The notes beneath the pieces are model-generated. The model was given only the letters and a program-made list of their open reading frames with translations. It was not told the origin of the DNA and did not search any database. DNA of 40,108 nt from a bacterium BMS3Abin06 (lineage in GTDB: Bacteria > Nitrospirota > Thermodesulfovibrionia > UBA6902), in assembly GCA_002897895.1 (NCBI GenBank), contig BDSY01000058.1, forward strand, positions 1-40,108, in the 5' to 3' direction. The position numbers and the translations under genes were made by a program. This document shows, piece after piece, positions 1 to 8,338 of the stretch. Numbering within the stretch: the first letter of the stretch is position 1; each line of letters begins with the position of its first letter.

Positions 1-1009
1 TCCTGACAGCCTGTTTAAAAGCCACCTCAATTTTAAATCTATAGCCGTAAATAGAGATAACCTTCAGAGGGTCAAGATCAAGCATAGTTGTCATGAGAAC
101 AATCTTGCCCCGCACGGGATGGTTAACCAAAACGAAACGTATCAGTTGACCTACAGGCCGCCACAACAAGTCAATGCAATAGTATGAAATAATCAGATTC
201 TTCTCACCATAGACAGGGCTGCACACAGAAGAGAACAAATGAGTTTCCCTGAAAAAAGAAACTAATTCCACCTTACGTCCATACATTTTCTTTCTGCCGA
301 CAGGTTTCTTCAGAGACTGTTCAGCCTGGTAAAAAGCAACAGCATTATTTCGTAATCTGGAGACAAGATGCAAACCCTTTTTTATCAGAGGCTTAATGAC
401 CTTCTTGTTAGCATAATAATTATCCGCAACGAGAATGATTTCTTCCTTAAGCAATTCAGTAACGGAAAAAAACAAACAAACCATTTTATCGATAAGAGTT
501 CTCTTATCACGATTTGAAAAGACAACGCCCTCATGAATACGGGAAACCAGGGGGACAGCAAAGACACTGCCGAACACACCCTGAACCAGCATTGCAACAA
601 CCTGGAATGAATGGCCCCATATATATTGCGGCTTTGAATTATTGCCTGATTCCTGATGCAGCTTCTTGACAGCAGGCATTTTCCTGCCTTCTTTGGCAAC
701 CTTCAGCCCGTCAACGACAAGTATAATATGTTCAGCTACCATCAATGGCTTAAAAAGAACCCTTACAAGCTTAACCCAGCAACCGGTAAGCGATTCCAGT
801 TTCAGGGCCGGGGTATGAAAGAAATGAAGAAACCGTGGGTAGCATGACTCTTTCAGGCCTACTGCCCTGAGAAAACTTGTTACCCCAAGAGATTCCGTCC
901 GAATAGACATACCTACTAAAGAAAGAACCAACCACATGAAAGTAGCGCTCCGTGAGCAGGCAGGCCGTAAAACCTTGACACAGTTATACCATTGCATCCA
1001 TAAAGCCAT
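1..1009 (-). CDS. DDE transposase, IS4/IS701-like, cut by window edge
   Basis: An open frame of 336 codons runs from an ATG at 1009-1007 off the left edge without a stop, so the C-terminus is missing. The start is preceded by GGGAGGTG at good spacing. Reading the frame gives a DDE-type transposase: first Asp at residue 100 (LVVDGLK), followed by a G-rich stretch and a conserved GHSFQ near 132-136; second Asp at 196 (LVADNYYANKKVI); and the C-terminal YGYRFKIEVAFK block with Glu 328, which resembles the Y-R-E signature of IS4-superfamily enzymes. The frame is intact as far as seen, so the element may be active. The exact IS family is not settled, because the terminal inverted repeat on the left lies outside the window. 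Confidence 0.85.
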   Translation of the reverse strand, partial: MALWMQWYNCVKVLRPACSRSATFMWLVLSLVGMSIRTESLGVTSFLRAVGLKESCYPRFLHFFHTPALKLESLTGCWVKLVRVLFKPLMVAEHIILVVDGLKVAKEGRKMPAVKKLHQESGNNSKPQYIWGHSFQVVAMLVQGVFGSVFAVPLVSRIHEGVVFSNRDKRTLIDKMVCLFFSVTELLKEEIILVADNYYANKKVIKPLIKKGLHLVSRLRNNAVAFYQAEQSLKKPVGRKKMYGRKVELVSFFRETHLFSSVCSPVYGEKNLIISYYCIDLLWRPVGQLIRFVLVNHPVRGKIVLMTTMLDLDPLKVISIYGYRFKIEVAFKQAVR

Positions 1010-1037
1010 AATCACCTCCCATTTGAATATTCAGCCG

Positions 1038-1070
1038 ATATACCGATAGCATTAAATGCTACCGGTATAT
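1038..1070. repeat. 16-bp imperfect palindrome upstream of transposase
   Basis: Two 16-bp arms (1038-1053 and 1055-1070) pair with one mismatch around a single base. It lies between the transposase start and the DUF6788-type gene. It could be part of the insertion-sequence end, an operator for the transposase, or a target site; the sequence alone does not decide. There is no T-run that would make it a terminator. Confidence 0.6.
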
Positions 1071-1115
1071 TATGGCATATCCAAAGAGAAAAAGCTATAA
1101 TAAATCTGCTGAAAA

Positions 1116-1466
1116 ATGGAAAAAGAGAAGAAAAGAATTGCTACCCTGGAAAGACAAATAACCAGGATAAAGCAAGAGATAAACAGCATAGGTGATTTGC
1201 GCCGGGGGAGTCTATCGGAGCAATATAATATATGCGGCACCCCTGGATGCAAGTGCAAGGCAACACCGCCGATAAAGCACGGTCCATACTACCAGTTGAG
1301 CTTTACGAAGAATGGCAGGAGCGGTACGAAGTTTGTAAACCGTAAAAATGTCAGGATCGTAAGATCGCAGGTTAAAAACTACACGCGGCTCAGGAAGCTT
1401 GTAGAGAAATGGCTGGAATTGGGCTCTGAATTGTCTGATTTAAGACTTTCAGATAAGGTTGATTAG
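1116..1466 (+). CDS. DUF6788-type small protein, mobile-element associated
   Basis: A 116-residue protein. Residues 1-25 are a charged helix, and the middle carries the hallmark SLSEQYNICGTPGCKC followed by HGPYYQLS, where the cysteines C-x4-C-x-C could bind a metal. This matches the short family now called DUF6788, whose members are often found near transposases and integrated elements (recalled from family knowledge). No molecular function is known. It sits about 100 bp from, and divergent to, the transposase at 1009, so it may be cargo of the same element. The start has no clear Shine-Dalgarno sequence; a short 29-codon ORF in another frame (1072-1161) overlaps it. Confidence 0.6.
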   Translation: MEKEKKRIATLERQITRIKQEINSIGDLRRGSLSEQYNICGTPGCKCKATPPIKHGPYYQLSFTKNGRSGTKFVNRKNVRIVRSQVKNYTRLRKLVEKWLELGSELSDLRLSDKVD

Positions 1467-1566
1467 GTGATTTATCTGATCGAGAACTTAGCACTGTCCA
1501 GTTGACAGTTACCGGTTTTAACTCCAAAACGTAAACTGATGACCTTTAACCGCTTTGCTTATTGAC

Positions 1567-1606
1567 AAACCGTGAACCGAAAACTGACAACCGTCAACGG
1601 TTATCC
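1567..1606. repeat. Degenerate 7-bp repeat array (ACGGTTN family), copy 1
   Basis: Read on the minus strand, this stretch is a run of heptamers of the form ACGGTTN or TCGGTTN with some decay. It ends three bases from the stop of the NtrY-like gene. Related arrays occur at 18503-18522, 19651-19690 and 19773-19803. An adjacent, more decayed stretch (about 1505-1560) has similar fragments. Confidence 0.6.
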
Positions 1607-1608
1607 TT

Positions 1609-3666
1609 TCATTTTTGCCCTACCGGAAGTTCAATTATAAACTGTGTGCCTTTTGGTTTGTTGTCCTGCACCCTTATATATCCCCTGTGTCTGGATATAA
1701 TACTGTTTACGATTGCAAGACCCAATCCCGTCCCTTCCTTTCTGGTTGAGAAATACGGGAAAAAGAGTTTATCTTTGTCTTCTTCCTTTATGCCTGTGCC
1801 GTCATCTATAACTTCTATTCTTATGAGATCCATGGCTGGATTGTAAAAGGCATTCAGCCATATCTTTCCGGTCTTTGCCTGGATAGCATTGTCCATAAGA
1901 TTTATCAAAGCCATTTTTATCTGTTTTTTATCGATTTCCATTTCTGGCATGTCTGAATCATATGATGGTAATATCTCTACTTCTTTTAAATTACTGTAGA
2001 GTTCAACCACTTCTTCAATGATTGATTTGATATCCGTAGGTTCGAGGTTGATTTTGGGCATCTTTCCAAATCTCGAAAATTCATCCACCAGAGATCTGAG
2101 GCTGTTGACTTCATGTACTATTGTCCTGGTTGATCTGACCATTACGTCTCCAAAATCAGGGGCATTATCATTCCACTTTTTCAAAAGCCTTTCAGCAGAG
2201 AGTCTGATCGGGGTCAACGGGTTTTTAATTTCATGAGCAATCCTTTTTGCAACCTCCTGCCAGGCAAGCGCTCTCTGTGCCATTATAATTTCGGTAAGAT
2301 TATCAAAGACCACGAGAGTACCGATAAACTTTTTTGCAGCGTCCTTGATAATTGTCATATAAACTCTAAGGTCCATGGGTCTGCCATTTATGTACATATG
2401 AATTTCTTTTTCAACTGCTCCAAAGCCTTTTTCACTGAGGTGTCTGACCATTGAACCGAGTTCATCGGAATTGAGCCCCCCTAATAATCCCCTGTAGCTG
2501 CTTCCTTCCATGGCGCTGCGTTCTACGTTAAGCAGGGAACAGGCCGCATTGTTCATGGTGATAATCCTTCCGGAACGGTCGAAAAAGATAACGCCCGTAT
2601 TTATACTTTCAAGAATTGATTCCATGCTGAGCCTTCTGCGATCAGATTCCTTATATGCCTTTTCAAGGGACTGTTTGCCTTCCTGCAGGTCGTCAAGCAT
2701 CCTGTTGAATGAATTGATCAACAGACCTATTTCATCATCTCTTTTAAGGTTGATCCTGAAATCCATGTTGCCGTGCGCTACGGTTTCAGTTGCTTCAGCA
2801 AGCGATTGGATGGGGACTGTTATTCCCTTTGCAATGCGCAGCGATACCCACAATGCAAGAAATATGATCAGTAATGCCGCTATCGTAAGCATTAAAAAAT
2901 ACACAAATCTTATAGGATTTTGCTGTACCTTAATCTGGATATATTCATTAAATGCCTTCTGAATTGATTCCATTTTGACTACAATATCCTGCGGGATAAC
3001 CGTTTCAACTACAACTACTCCTGTAATCCGCCCGCCTTCCTTAACAGGTGAAGCGGCCCTTATGATATCGCCTTTATCCGTTGATATTATGTCTGTGCCG
3101 GCAGCGCCGTTAAAGGCGCTTTCGATTAAACTTGACCCGTCCGGCTGTTTGAGCAGATAACTTTTAAAATCTTCCGGGCCTGCATCCATCATTGCATTGC
3201 CGGTCAGGAGGGTTTTATTTGAGGCAAGGAGCTTTGCATATTTTTCAGCATTCTGCCGCTCTTTAAAATACAGTGTCCTGGCTATATCCATTGATTCATA
3301 AATGGGTTTCTGTATCTCCAGGGAAAACCATGTGTCAATAGAATTGTTAATCAATTGATTTGAAAGGATAAAAAGCAGGGCAGAAGGTATGAGAACAAGT
3401 CCGAGAAAAGAAACAACAAGTTTTGTCCTGAATTTAGAGCCTATTGCTTTGCGTTTCTTCTCTGTGTAAAGGTGAACAAGATTTTGTCCAACAAAGAAAA
3501 TCAGCAGCAGCAGGTACAGGATTATATTTACAATTATAAATATGAATCCCATTTTTATAAGAAGCGGGCCATGCTCAATTCCAAGGAAATTGAGCACAAA
3601 ACCTGTAATGATCATTGCTGAAAAGCTTATGATAAAGAGGCCGAGAAGCGCTTTAAGATTTTTCAT
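1609..3666 (-). CDS. NtrY-like membrane sensor histidine kinase
   Basis: A 685-residue kinase. Membrane segments lie near 5-30, 35-60, 82-102 and 255-277. A periplasmic sensor region lies between the third and fourth, a HAMP linker near 275-325 and a PAS domain near 345-460. The HisKA box has the phospho-acceptor His 478 (AHEIKNPLTPIRLSAERL). The HATPase has the N box (NLMDNAIQA), DDGTGI and GTGLGL. The architecture and the long H-box are those of NtrY/nitrogen-type kinases. No partner response regulator is adjacent; the sigma-54 regulator at 6512 is the closest. Its first four bases overlap the end of the DUF4390 gene, so the two are translated together. The signal sensed cannot be read from the sequence. 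Confidence 0.9.
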   Translation of the reverse strand: MKNLKALLGLFIISFSAMIITGFVLNFLGIEHGPLLIKMGFIFIIVNIILYLLLLIFFVGQNLVHLYTEKKRKAIGSKFRTKLVVSFLGLVLIPSALLFILSNQLINNSIDTWFSLEIQKPIYESMDIARTLYFKERQNAEKYAKLLASNKTLLTGNAMMDAGPEDFKSYLLKQPDGSSLIESAFNGAAGTDIISTDKGDIIRAASPVKEGGRITGVVVVETVIPQDIVVKMESIQKAFNEYIQIKVQQNPIRFVYFLMLTIAALLIIFLALWVSLRIAKGITVPIQSLAEATETVAHGNMDFRINLKRDDEIGLLINSFNRMLDDLQEGKQSLEKAYKESDRRRLSMESILESINTGVIFFDRSGRIITMNNAACSLLNVERSAMEGSSYRGLLGGLNSDELGSMVRHLSEKGFGAVEKEIHMYINGRPMDLRVYMTIIKDAAKKFIGTLVVFDNLTEIIMAQRALAWQEVAKRIAHEIKNPLTPIRLSAERLLKKWNDNAPDFGDVMVRSTRTIVHEVNSLRSLVDEFSRFGKMPKINLEPTDIKSIIEEVVELYSNLKEVEILPSYDSDMPEMEIDKKQIKMALINLMDNAIQAKTGKIWLNAFYNPAMDLIRIEVIDDGTGIKEEDKDKLFFPYFSTRKEGTGLGLAIVNSIISRHRGYIRVQDNKPKGTQFIIELPVGQK

Positions 3667-4229
3667 TTATTGTCCTTAATAATGAACGGCTCTGATTCTT
3701 TTGCCAGACTCATCTCAACTTCGGGAATAAGATGCATCAAAAGACCTATTACGGGTAATTGTTCCAGACTCTTTGATTCCACCATGATTCTGACATAATA
3801 ACTACCGGGTTCAAGCTCTCTTATATTGGCAAGATTGACTGCATTTACATTGAAAATCCAGTCCTTCATTGTATTAAAGTCTTTAAAACGTTTTTCTATG
3901 CGGGTGATTCCATCATAAGACGAGGTCCGGTACTGTTCCCTGAGATTGTCATATTTAATCACCCTTGTAACTTTTTTTGATACAATAAACTCGTCCGGCC
4001 AGAATCTCCAGACCCGCAGGAGTTCTATTGTAAATATGATTTCCTTTTCAATGCCTGATCTGATAGTTGTTTCGAGTTCCGTGACATTATTTATGGAGAG
4101 ATTTACAATAATATCATTATTTATAATTTCAATGTCAGGCCCTGTAATCTCCGGAGTTACGGCAATTGCGTATGAGGCAGTGAATGTATAACTCATGGCC
4201 AGGATAATGATGATTAGTTGCTTTTTCAT
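3663..4229 (-). CDS. DUF4390 periplasmic protein paired with NtrY-like kinase
   Basis: A 188-residue protein with an N-terminal signal peptide (MKKQ plus a hydrophobic run to about residue 24) and a mostly beta-strand body with no catalytic motif. It matches the DUF4390 family, which is found directly upstream of NtrY-type kinases in other proteobacteria (family knowledge). Its position, first gene of a two-gene operon with a 4-bp overlap onto the kinase, suggests it is a periplasmic partner or signal modulator of that kinase; this is inference. The start ATG at 4229 is 28 bases downstream of a predicted transcription start. Confidence 0.8.
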   Translation of the reverse strand: MKKQLIIIILAMSYTFTASYAIAVTPEITGPDIEIINNDIIVNLSINNVTELETTIRSGIEKEIIFTIELLRVWRFWPDEFIVSKKVTRVIKYDNLREQYRTSSYDGITRIEKRFKDFNTMKDWIFNVNAVNLANIRELEPGSYYVRIMVESKSLEQLPVIGLLMHLIPEVEMSLAKESEPFIIKDNK

Positions 4230-4263
4230 TTATGTCTTGACAATATATAAAAAATTTATTTTG

Positions 4264-4292
4264 ATTATAACATACGGTATGGATGGTTAAGA
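4264..4292 (-). promoter_or_regulatory. Extended -10 promoter for DUF4390-ntrY operon
   Basis: On the minus strand TATAAT (4269-4264) is preceded by TG one base upstream (TGTTATAAT), a perfect extended -10. The -35 at 17 bp spacing (TCTTAA, 4292-4287) is weak, as is usual for extended -10 promoters. Predicted start about 4257, giving a leader of roughly 28 nt to the ATG at 4229. Confidence 0.5.
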
Positions 4293-4359
4293 GTTAACAA
4301 TCAGGAGTTTTGAAGGGATGAGAAATGAACAGGCCATTTGAGTCTTTCCCTGAGATGAT

Positions 4360-5799
4360 ATGAGATTAAGTATTTTTTCCAGACTCGTTCTCGGTTTTCT
4401 CGCGATATTTATTCTGGCGATGACAGTAAGCATTTATGCCATTGCACAGCTTCGCCAGCTTGAAAAAGTCACTCATTCTATCCTTTTTGTCGATAACCGC
4501 CTGACAGACTATGAGAAAAAACTCTCGGACCTGCTTCTTTCAATGATGCGATACGAAAAAAAATTTATCATTACCAGAGATAAAGGATTATATAATCAGT
4601 TTGTCCTGGCCAGAGATGACTTCGACAAACATCTAAGGGAAATAATGTCTGTCACGGATTCCGAAAGGGCCGGAGACCTCTTAATCAGAATAAAGCAGCT
4701 CCAGGAACGCTATCAATCGTTATTTGACGAAGAGGTGAAATATATCAGGTCAGGCAGGCAATATTCCGCCGTGAAGTACAAACAGGAAAAAGAATATGCT
4801 GTAAATGGAATAATGGAGATACTGAAGGAGTTAAGGGCTTATGTTCAGGAAAGTACTTATACAAAGGTTAATAAATTGAGTGAAGCCGACGTTAACGCAA
4901 GCAGGGTGGCCATAGTGACGGGGATAGTCTCACTCATTCTTGGATTAATCATATCCATATTTATTACCATAAATATCACCAGACCGCTGTCTGTTATTAA
5001 AAAGAGAACAGGAGAGATTGCCGGAGGAGATTTCGGAGAGGATTTAAATCTTTCTTCTCCCCCGGAAATAGCAAAGCTTGCCCGATCTATTAATCTGATG
5101 TGTTCCAGGCTGAAAGAGATCGACAAGATGAAGTCCGACTTTTTCTCTTTAATGTCTCATGAGCTGCGGACCCCGCTTACTACAATTAAAGAAGGATCGA
5201 ATCTTTTTTTAGAAGGACTGGAGGAAGGGAAGGCAACAGAAAAGCAGAGACGGCTTTTGACTATTATAAACGAGGAATGCAATCGCTTAATCAACCTCGT
5301 TAATTCTTTATTGGATCTTTCGAAGATGGAGGCCGGGATGATGGTTTATAATTATACCCGGACAAGCATCGTTCCTTTGATTAATAAGGTTATCCGGGAG
5401 ATGGAACCTCTGGCTGAGACTAAAAATATCGAGCTCAGGACAGAGATATCCGATGGGCTGCCGCCTGTAAGTATTGACTCTGACAGAATACTTCATGTAC
5501 TGAGGAACCTGATAGGAAATGCACTGAAATTCACCCCCGGCGGCAGCCGGGTGCGGGTATTCGCCCGGAATAATGAACAGGGGGTGAAGGTCTCGGTAGC
5601 CGATGCCGGCACCGGCATGGCAAAAGAGGACCTGACAGCGATTTTTGATAAGTATCATCAGGTCAATTCAAATAAAATCAAGGGGACCGGATTAGGTCTC
5701 TCTATTGTTAAACATATTATTGATGCCCATGGAGGTAAGGTTTGGGTAGAAAGCACATCAGAGCACGGAAGCACATTTGCCTTTGTATTGCCGGTCTGA
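4360..5799 (+). CDS. HAMP sensor histidine kinase, GlrK/QseE-like
   Basis: A 479-residue kinase with an N-terminal membrane helix (about 9-29), a helical periplasmic domain (30-180) of four-helix-bundle appearance, a second membrane helix (about 182-204), HAMP (205-255), a HisKA box with His 267 (MSHELRTPLTTIKEG) and a HATPase with NLIGNALKFT, DAGTGM and GTGLGLS. It is the first gene of kinase - lipoprotein - sigma-54 regulator, the order of the enterobacterial QseE-QseG-QseF (GlrK-YfhG-GlrR) operon, so it most likely phosphorylates the regulator at 6512. Its last 58 bases overlap the lipoprotein gene in another frame. The ATG at 4360 lacks a strong Shine-Dalgarno sequence. It is divergent from the DUF4390 operon. 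Confidence 0.88.
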   Translation: MRLSIFSRLVLGFLAIFILAMTVSIYAIAQLRQLEKVTHSILFVDNRLTDYEKKLSDLLLSMMRYEKKFIITRDKGLYNQFVLARDDFDKHLREIMSVTDSERAGDLLIRIKQLQERYQSLFDEEVKYIRSGRQYSAVKYKQEKEYAVNGIMEILKELRAYVQESTYTKVNKLSEADVNASRVAIVTGIVSLILGLIISIFITINITRPLSVIKKRTGEIAGGDFGEDLNLSSPPEIAKLARSINLMCSRLKEIDKMKSDFFSLMSHELRTPLTTIKEGSNLFLEGLEEGKATEKQRRLLTIINEECNRLINLVNSLLDLSKMEAGMMVYNYTRTSIVPLINKVIREMEPLAETKNIELRTEISDGLPPVSIDSDRILHVLRNLIGNALKFTPGGSRVRVFARNNEQGVKVSVADAGTGMAKEDLTAIFDKYHQVNSNKIKGTGLGLSIVKHIIDAHGGKVWVESTSEHGSTFAFVLPV

Positions 5800-6503
5800 T
5801 TCTTTTTTCATTTTCCGGCTGCGCCACTTTGAAGGATATTGAAAAGAGGCAAGCTGCCCGTAAAAATCTTTTTCACAGTAGGGAGCTGCTTACAGAAGGG
5901 AATTTTAACGAAGCTCTTAGAGAAAACCGGAAGATTCTATCTCTCTTTGTCAAAAGCCCTCCCGGTGATGAAGCCCTTTTCAATATCGCTCTTATCTATG
6001 CCCATTATGATAACCCTGAAAAGGACTATAAAAAATCCATTGCTTATTTCACAAGACTTATAGAAGAATACCCTCAAAGTCCTGAAGCAGAACAGGCAAA
6101 GATATGGGTAAACGTTCTTAGAGTCATCGAAAAGCCAAAAGCAAAAAAGGTAAAAATTGTTGAACGGAAAACGACCAATAAAAATCTCATTCGCAGCCAA
6201 AAACTCCTGGCTCGCGGAAACTACAAAGGCGCTCTTAAAGAAAACATGAAGGTCCTGGATTTACCTGAAAGCTCTTTCAGGGATGAGGCTTTTTTCAATA
6301 TCGCGCTCATTTATGCCCATTATGATAACCCTGAAAAGGATTATAAAAAGTCTCTTTTCTATCTTTCAAGACTTATTAAGGATTACCCTGAAAGTACATT
6401 AACTGAACAGGCCAGGATATGGTTGGATGTGCTTAATGTAATCGAAAAGTCAAAACAGGTGGATATTGAAATTGAAAAAAAGAAAAAAGAATTAACACGA
6501 TAG
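5742..6503 (+). CDS. Two-repeat TPR-like lipoprotein between kinase and regulator
   Basis: A 253-residue lipoprotein. The start chosen is TTG at 5742, because GGAGG (5731-5735) lies at the right distance; it then gives a basic N-terminus, a hydrophobic core and the lipobox FSGC with Cys 27 as the lipidated residue. The mature part is two copies of one ~91-residue unit (41-131 and 147-236) of TPR/outer-membrane-lipoprotein type, linked by a lysine-rich segment; 20 consecutive residues (80-99 and 185-204) are identical. By position it corresponds to QseG/YfhG, the outer-membrane lipoprotein that contacts the kinase QseE in enterobacteria, but equivalence is inference from gene order. It ends 8 bp before the regulator gene. 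Confidence 0.8.
   Translation: MGRKHIRARKHICLCIAGLILFSFSGCATLKDIEKRQAARKNLFHSRELLTEGNFNEALRENRKILSLFVKSPPGDEALFNIALIYAHYDNPEKDYKKSIAYFTRLIEEYPQSPEAEQAKIWVNVLRVIEKPKAKKVKIVERKTTNKNLIRSQKLLARGNYKGALKENMKVLDLPESSFRDEAFFNIALIYAHYDNPEKDYKKSLFYLSRLIKDYPESTLTEQARIWLDVLNVIEKSKQVDIEIEKKKKELTR
5997..6034. repeat. 38-bp direct repeat inside lipoprotein gene, copy 1
   Basis: The stretch at 5997-6034 recurs at 6312-6349 with a single mismatch, 315 bp away, in the same reading frame. It encodes the conserved core of each protein repeat. Near-identity at synonymous positions, while flanking codons differ, points to recent duplication or gene conversion. Confidence 0.8.
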
Positions 6504-6511
6504 GAACGGCA

Positions 6512-7873
6512 ATGGCTTCTGAGAAGATATTAGTAGTAGATGACGACAGTAACCTCCTGGAGGTAATACGAATGCGGCTTGAATCAGCGAATTATAAAGT
6601 TGTCACTGCTTTAAAGGAAGAGGATGCAATGACCGGGGTAAGAGAACAATCGTTTGATCTGTCTATTGTCGATCTGCAGCTTGCCCAAATGAATGGAATG
6701 TCGCTTATGGAGGATATTCACCGGATAAGCCCTGATATCCCTGTCATCATTCTCACTGCTTACGGAAGTATCGAAAGCGCGGTAGAAGCCATGCAAAGGG
6801 GAGCATACAGCTATCTTACAAAACCGTTTGATCCCCGGGAACTGCTTTTCCAGATAGGAAATGCGCTGGAAAACCGCAGGCTTGCTTCTGAAGTTAAAAG
6901 ACTTAAAGGACTTCTGGGGGAGAAATATGATTTTGTAAATATTGTTGCCAAAAGCGAAAAGATGCAGGGTATACTGGCGCAGGTCTCTCTGATTGCCGGA
7001 ACCGACTCCACGGTATACATCCACGGAGAAAGCGGCACAGGCAAGGAGCTTATTGCCAGGGCCATCCATCTCGGCAGCGAAAGAAAAGATAAGCCGTTTG
7101 TAGCCATAAACTGTGCTGCGCTTCCTGAAACTTTACTGGAAAGCGAACTTTTCGGTTATGAAAAAGGGGCCTTTACCGGTGCTGTGCGAAGCACAGCCGG
7201 GCTGTTTACCCAGGCTGATAAAGGCACAATCTTCCTGGATGAGATTGCGAATATGGCTCTTTCAATTCAGGCCAAAATGCTGCGGGTTCTCCAGGAGCGG
7301 CAATTCTATCCTGTGGGCGGTAAAAAACCGGTAGAGGTGAGTGTCAGGGTAATTGTTGCCACAAACAAAGACCTGGAAAAAGAGGTGAAAGAAGGCCGTT
7401 TTCGTGAGGACCTGTTTTACAGGATTCATGTCATCCCGGTCAAACTGCCTCCTTTGAGAGAAAAAAAAGAGGACATCCCTCCCTTAGTAGAATATTTCAT
7501 AAAAAAATTCAACAGGGAAATGAAGAAAAAAGTGAAAGGACTGGCTCCCCGGGCAATGCAAAGACTTATGCTTCATGACTGGCCGGGGAATGTGCGGGAA
7601 TTAGAAAACATTATTGAATTTGCAATGGCCATGACCCGGAAGGAGATCATTACTGAAGATCTTATTCTTCAGACAAAGGCCATATTCCCTGAACCGATAA
7701 AGCCTCTTAAAGAGGCCAGGGATTCTTTTGAAAAAAAATATCTTGTTAATATCCTTGAACTGAGCAGGGGCAATGTCAGCAGGGCAGCCGGGATGGCCGG
7801 GAAATACCGCGCTGATTTCTACAATCTCCTTAAAAAACATGATCTGAGGCCGGAAGATTTTAAGAAATCTTAA
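6512..7873 (+). CDS. Sigma-54-dependent response regulator, GlrR/NtrC class
   Basis: A 453-residue NtrC-type activator. The receiver domain (1-120) has the DDD acidic pocket at 10-12, phospho-acceptor Asp 54 and Lys 104. The AAA+ domain (about 140-375) has Walker A GESGTGKE near 172-179, the sigma-54 contact loop GAFTGA near 219-224, the Walker B region FLDEIA, and an arginine-finger region. The C-terminal Fis-type helix-turn-helix lies near 410-445. All key residues are present, so it should be able to remodel sigma-54 polymerase. It is the last gene of the kinase-lipoprotein-regulator operon. A perfect sigma-54 promoter occurs 220 bp downstream of its stop, a plausible direct target. Confidence 0.92.
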   Translation: MASEKILVVDDDSNLLEVIRMRLESANYKVVTALKEEDAMTGVREQSFDLSIVDLQLAQMNGMSLMEDIHRISPDIPVIILTAYGSIESAVEAMQRGAYSYLTKPFDPRELLFQIGNALENRRLASEVKRLKGLLGEKYDFVNIVAKSEKMQGILAQVSLIAGTDSTVYIHGESGTGKELIARAIHLGSERKDKPFVAINCAALPETLLESELFGYEKGAFTGAVRSTAGLFTQADKGTIFLDEIANMALSIQAKMLRVLQERQFYPVGGKKPVEVSVRVIVATNKDLEKEVKEGRFREDLFYRIHVIPVKLPPLREKKEDIPPLVEYFIKKFNREMKKKVKGLAPRAMQRLMLHDWPGNVRELENIIEFAMAMTRKEIITEDLILQTKAIFPEPIKPLKEARDSFEKKYLVNILELSRGNVSRAAGMAGKYRADFYNLLKKHDLRPEDFKKS

Positions 7874-7910
7874 AATTTATCGTCAGTTTGTTGCCGGATT
7901 TTTCTCCGGT

Positions 7911-7926
7911 GTATGAAATATCATAC
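7911..7926. promoter_or_regulatory. Perfect-arm palindrome, candidate activator site
   Basis: GTATGAAATATCATAC: two 6-bp arms around AATA, lying about 170 bp upstream of the sigma-54 promoter at 8093, a typical distance for an NtrC-family enhancer site. A smaller CCGGA/TCCGG inverted repeat lies just before it (7894-7909). Assignment as a binding site of the adjacent regulator is inference. Confidence 0.35.
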
Positions 7927-8024
7927 AAAGCTGAAACGTTGAATATTATTATCTCCTCTAAGTGGTTTTGTAAATCAATCGATCCGCAGTGCAGGAAAAT
8001 CCATACATTTCTTAGCCGGCAGCA

Positions 8025-8043
8025 ACAGGCCTCATAAGCCTGT
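8025..8043. promoter_or_regulatory. ACAGGC-N7-GCCTGT inverted repeat upstream of sigma-54 promoter
   Basis: Perfect 6-bp arms with 7 bases between, about 50 bp upstream of the -24 element. It could be a second activator site or a small hairpin. There is no T-run, so it is not a terminator of the regulator gene. Confidence 0.3.
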
Positions 8044-8092
8044 CCTCCATAAATATCATTAAATTACAGAGGGTTAGTAATATAAACAACAT

Positions 8093-8108
8093 TGGCATGT
8101 CTATTGCT
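8093..8108 (+). promoter_or_regulatory. Sigma-54 (-24/-12) promoter
   Basis: TGGCATGTCTATTGCT fits the sigma-54 consensus TGGCAYR-N4-TTGCW at every defined position; the GG (8094-8095) and GC (8106-8107) are separated by exactly 10 bases. The predicted start is near 8119, giving a leader of about 49 nt before the small cysteine-rich gene at 8168. No competing sigma-70 promoter is evident here. Confidence 0.8.
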
Positions 8109-8167
8109 TATGCCCTGTAAATTCAAGAAATGGATTTAAGCTTTACTTAAGGGAGGAAGGTTGCGCA

Positions 8168-8338
8168 ATGAAAGTAAAAAAACTGCTTATGGAAATTAAA
8201 AAAATGTGCAAGGTTTGCAATGAGTGTGATCCCTGTTGCACCGGGAATATACTTAAAAAATGTATCGAGAATAAAAGCATTACATCATTTACGGGTGATG
8301 AAATCGCTTTAGGTACCGGAGCGGATTGCAAAATATAA
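8168..8338 (+). CDS. Small cysteine-rich protein under sigma-54 promoter
   Basis: An ATG at 8168 follows GGGAGGAAGG (8151-8160) and opens a 56-residue frame. It has 7 cysteines: a cluster C14-x2-C17-x2-C20-x2-C23-C24, then C32 and C54. The N-terminus is lysine-rich with no membrane segment. The cluster resembles a metal or Fe-S binding knot, but it lacks the proline of classical ferredoxin motifs and no family is recognised. After the stop, a shift of one base at an AAAA run (8330-8333) would continue a coding-looking frame for some 20 more residues to a stop at 8397-8399, so the true product may be about 77 residues or the gene may be frameshifted. The promoter and strong ribosome site argue for expression. 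Function unknown. Confidence 0.6.
   Translation: MKVKKLLMEIKKMCKVCNECDPCCTGNILKKCIENKSITSFTGDEIALGTGADCKI

Noticed and set aside
385-847. Two frames (minus 385-699, plus 656-847) over the transposase
   Set aside because: Both lie in other frames of the transposase, which is read continuously from 1009 to the left edge.
1072-1161. A 29-codon basic ORF before the DUF6788-type gene
   Set aside because: No ribosome site, lies in a lysine-rich low-complexity stretch, overlaps the better-supported gene.
2510-2962. A 150-codon plus-strand frame inside the ntrY-like gene
   Set aside because: Antisense to conserved HAMP/PAS coding sequence and without recognisable motifs.
6611-7069. Antisense frames over the receiver and AAA+ parts of the response regulator
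   Set aside because: No start context or homology; opposed by strong coding signal of the regulator.
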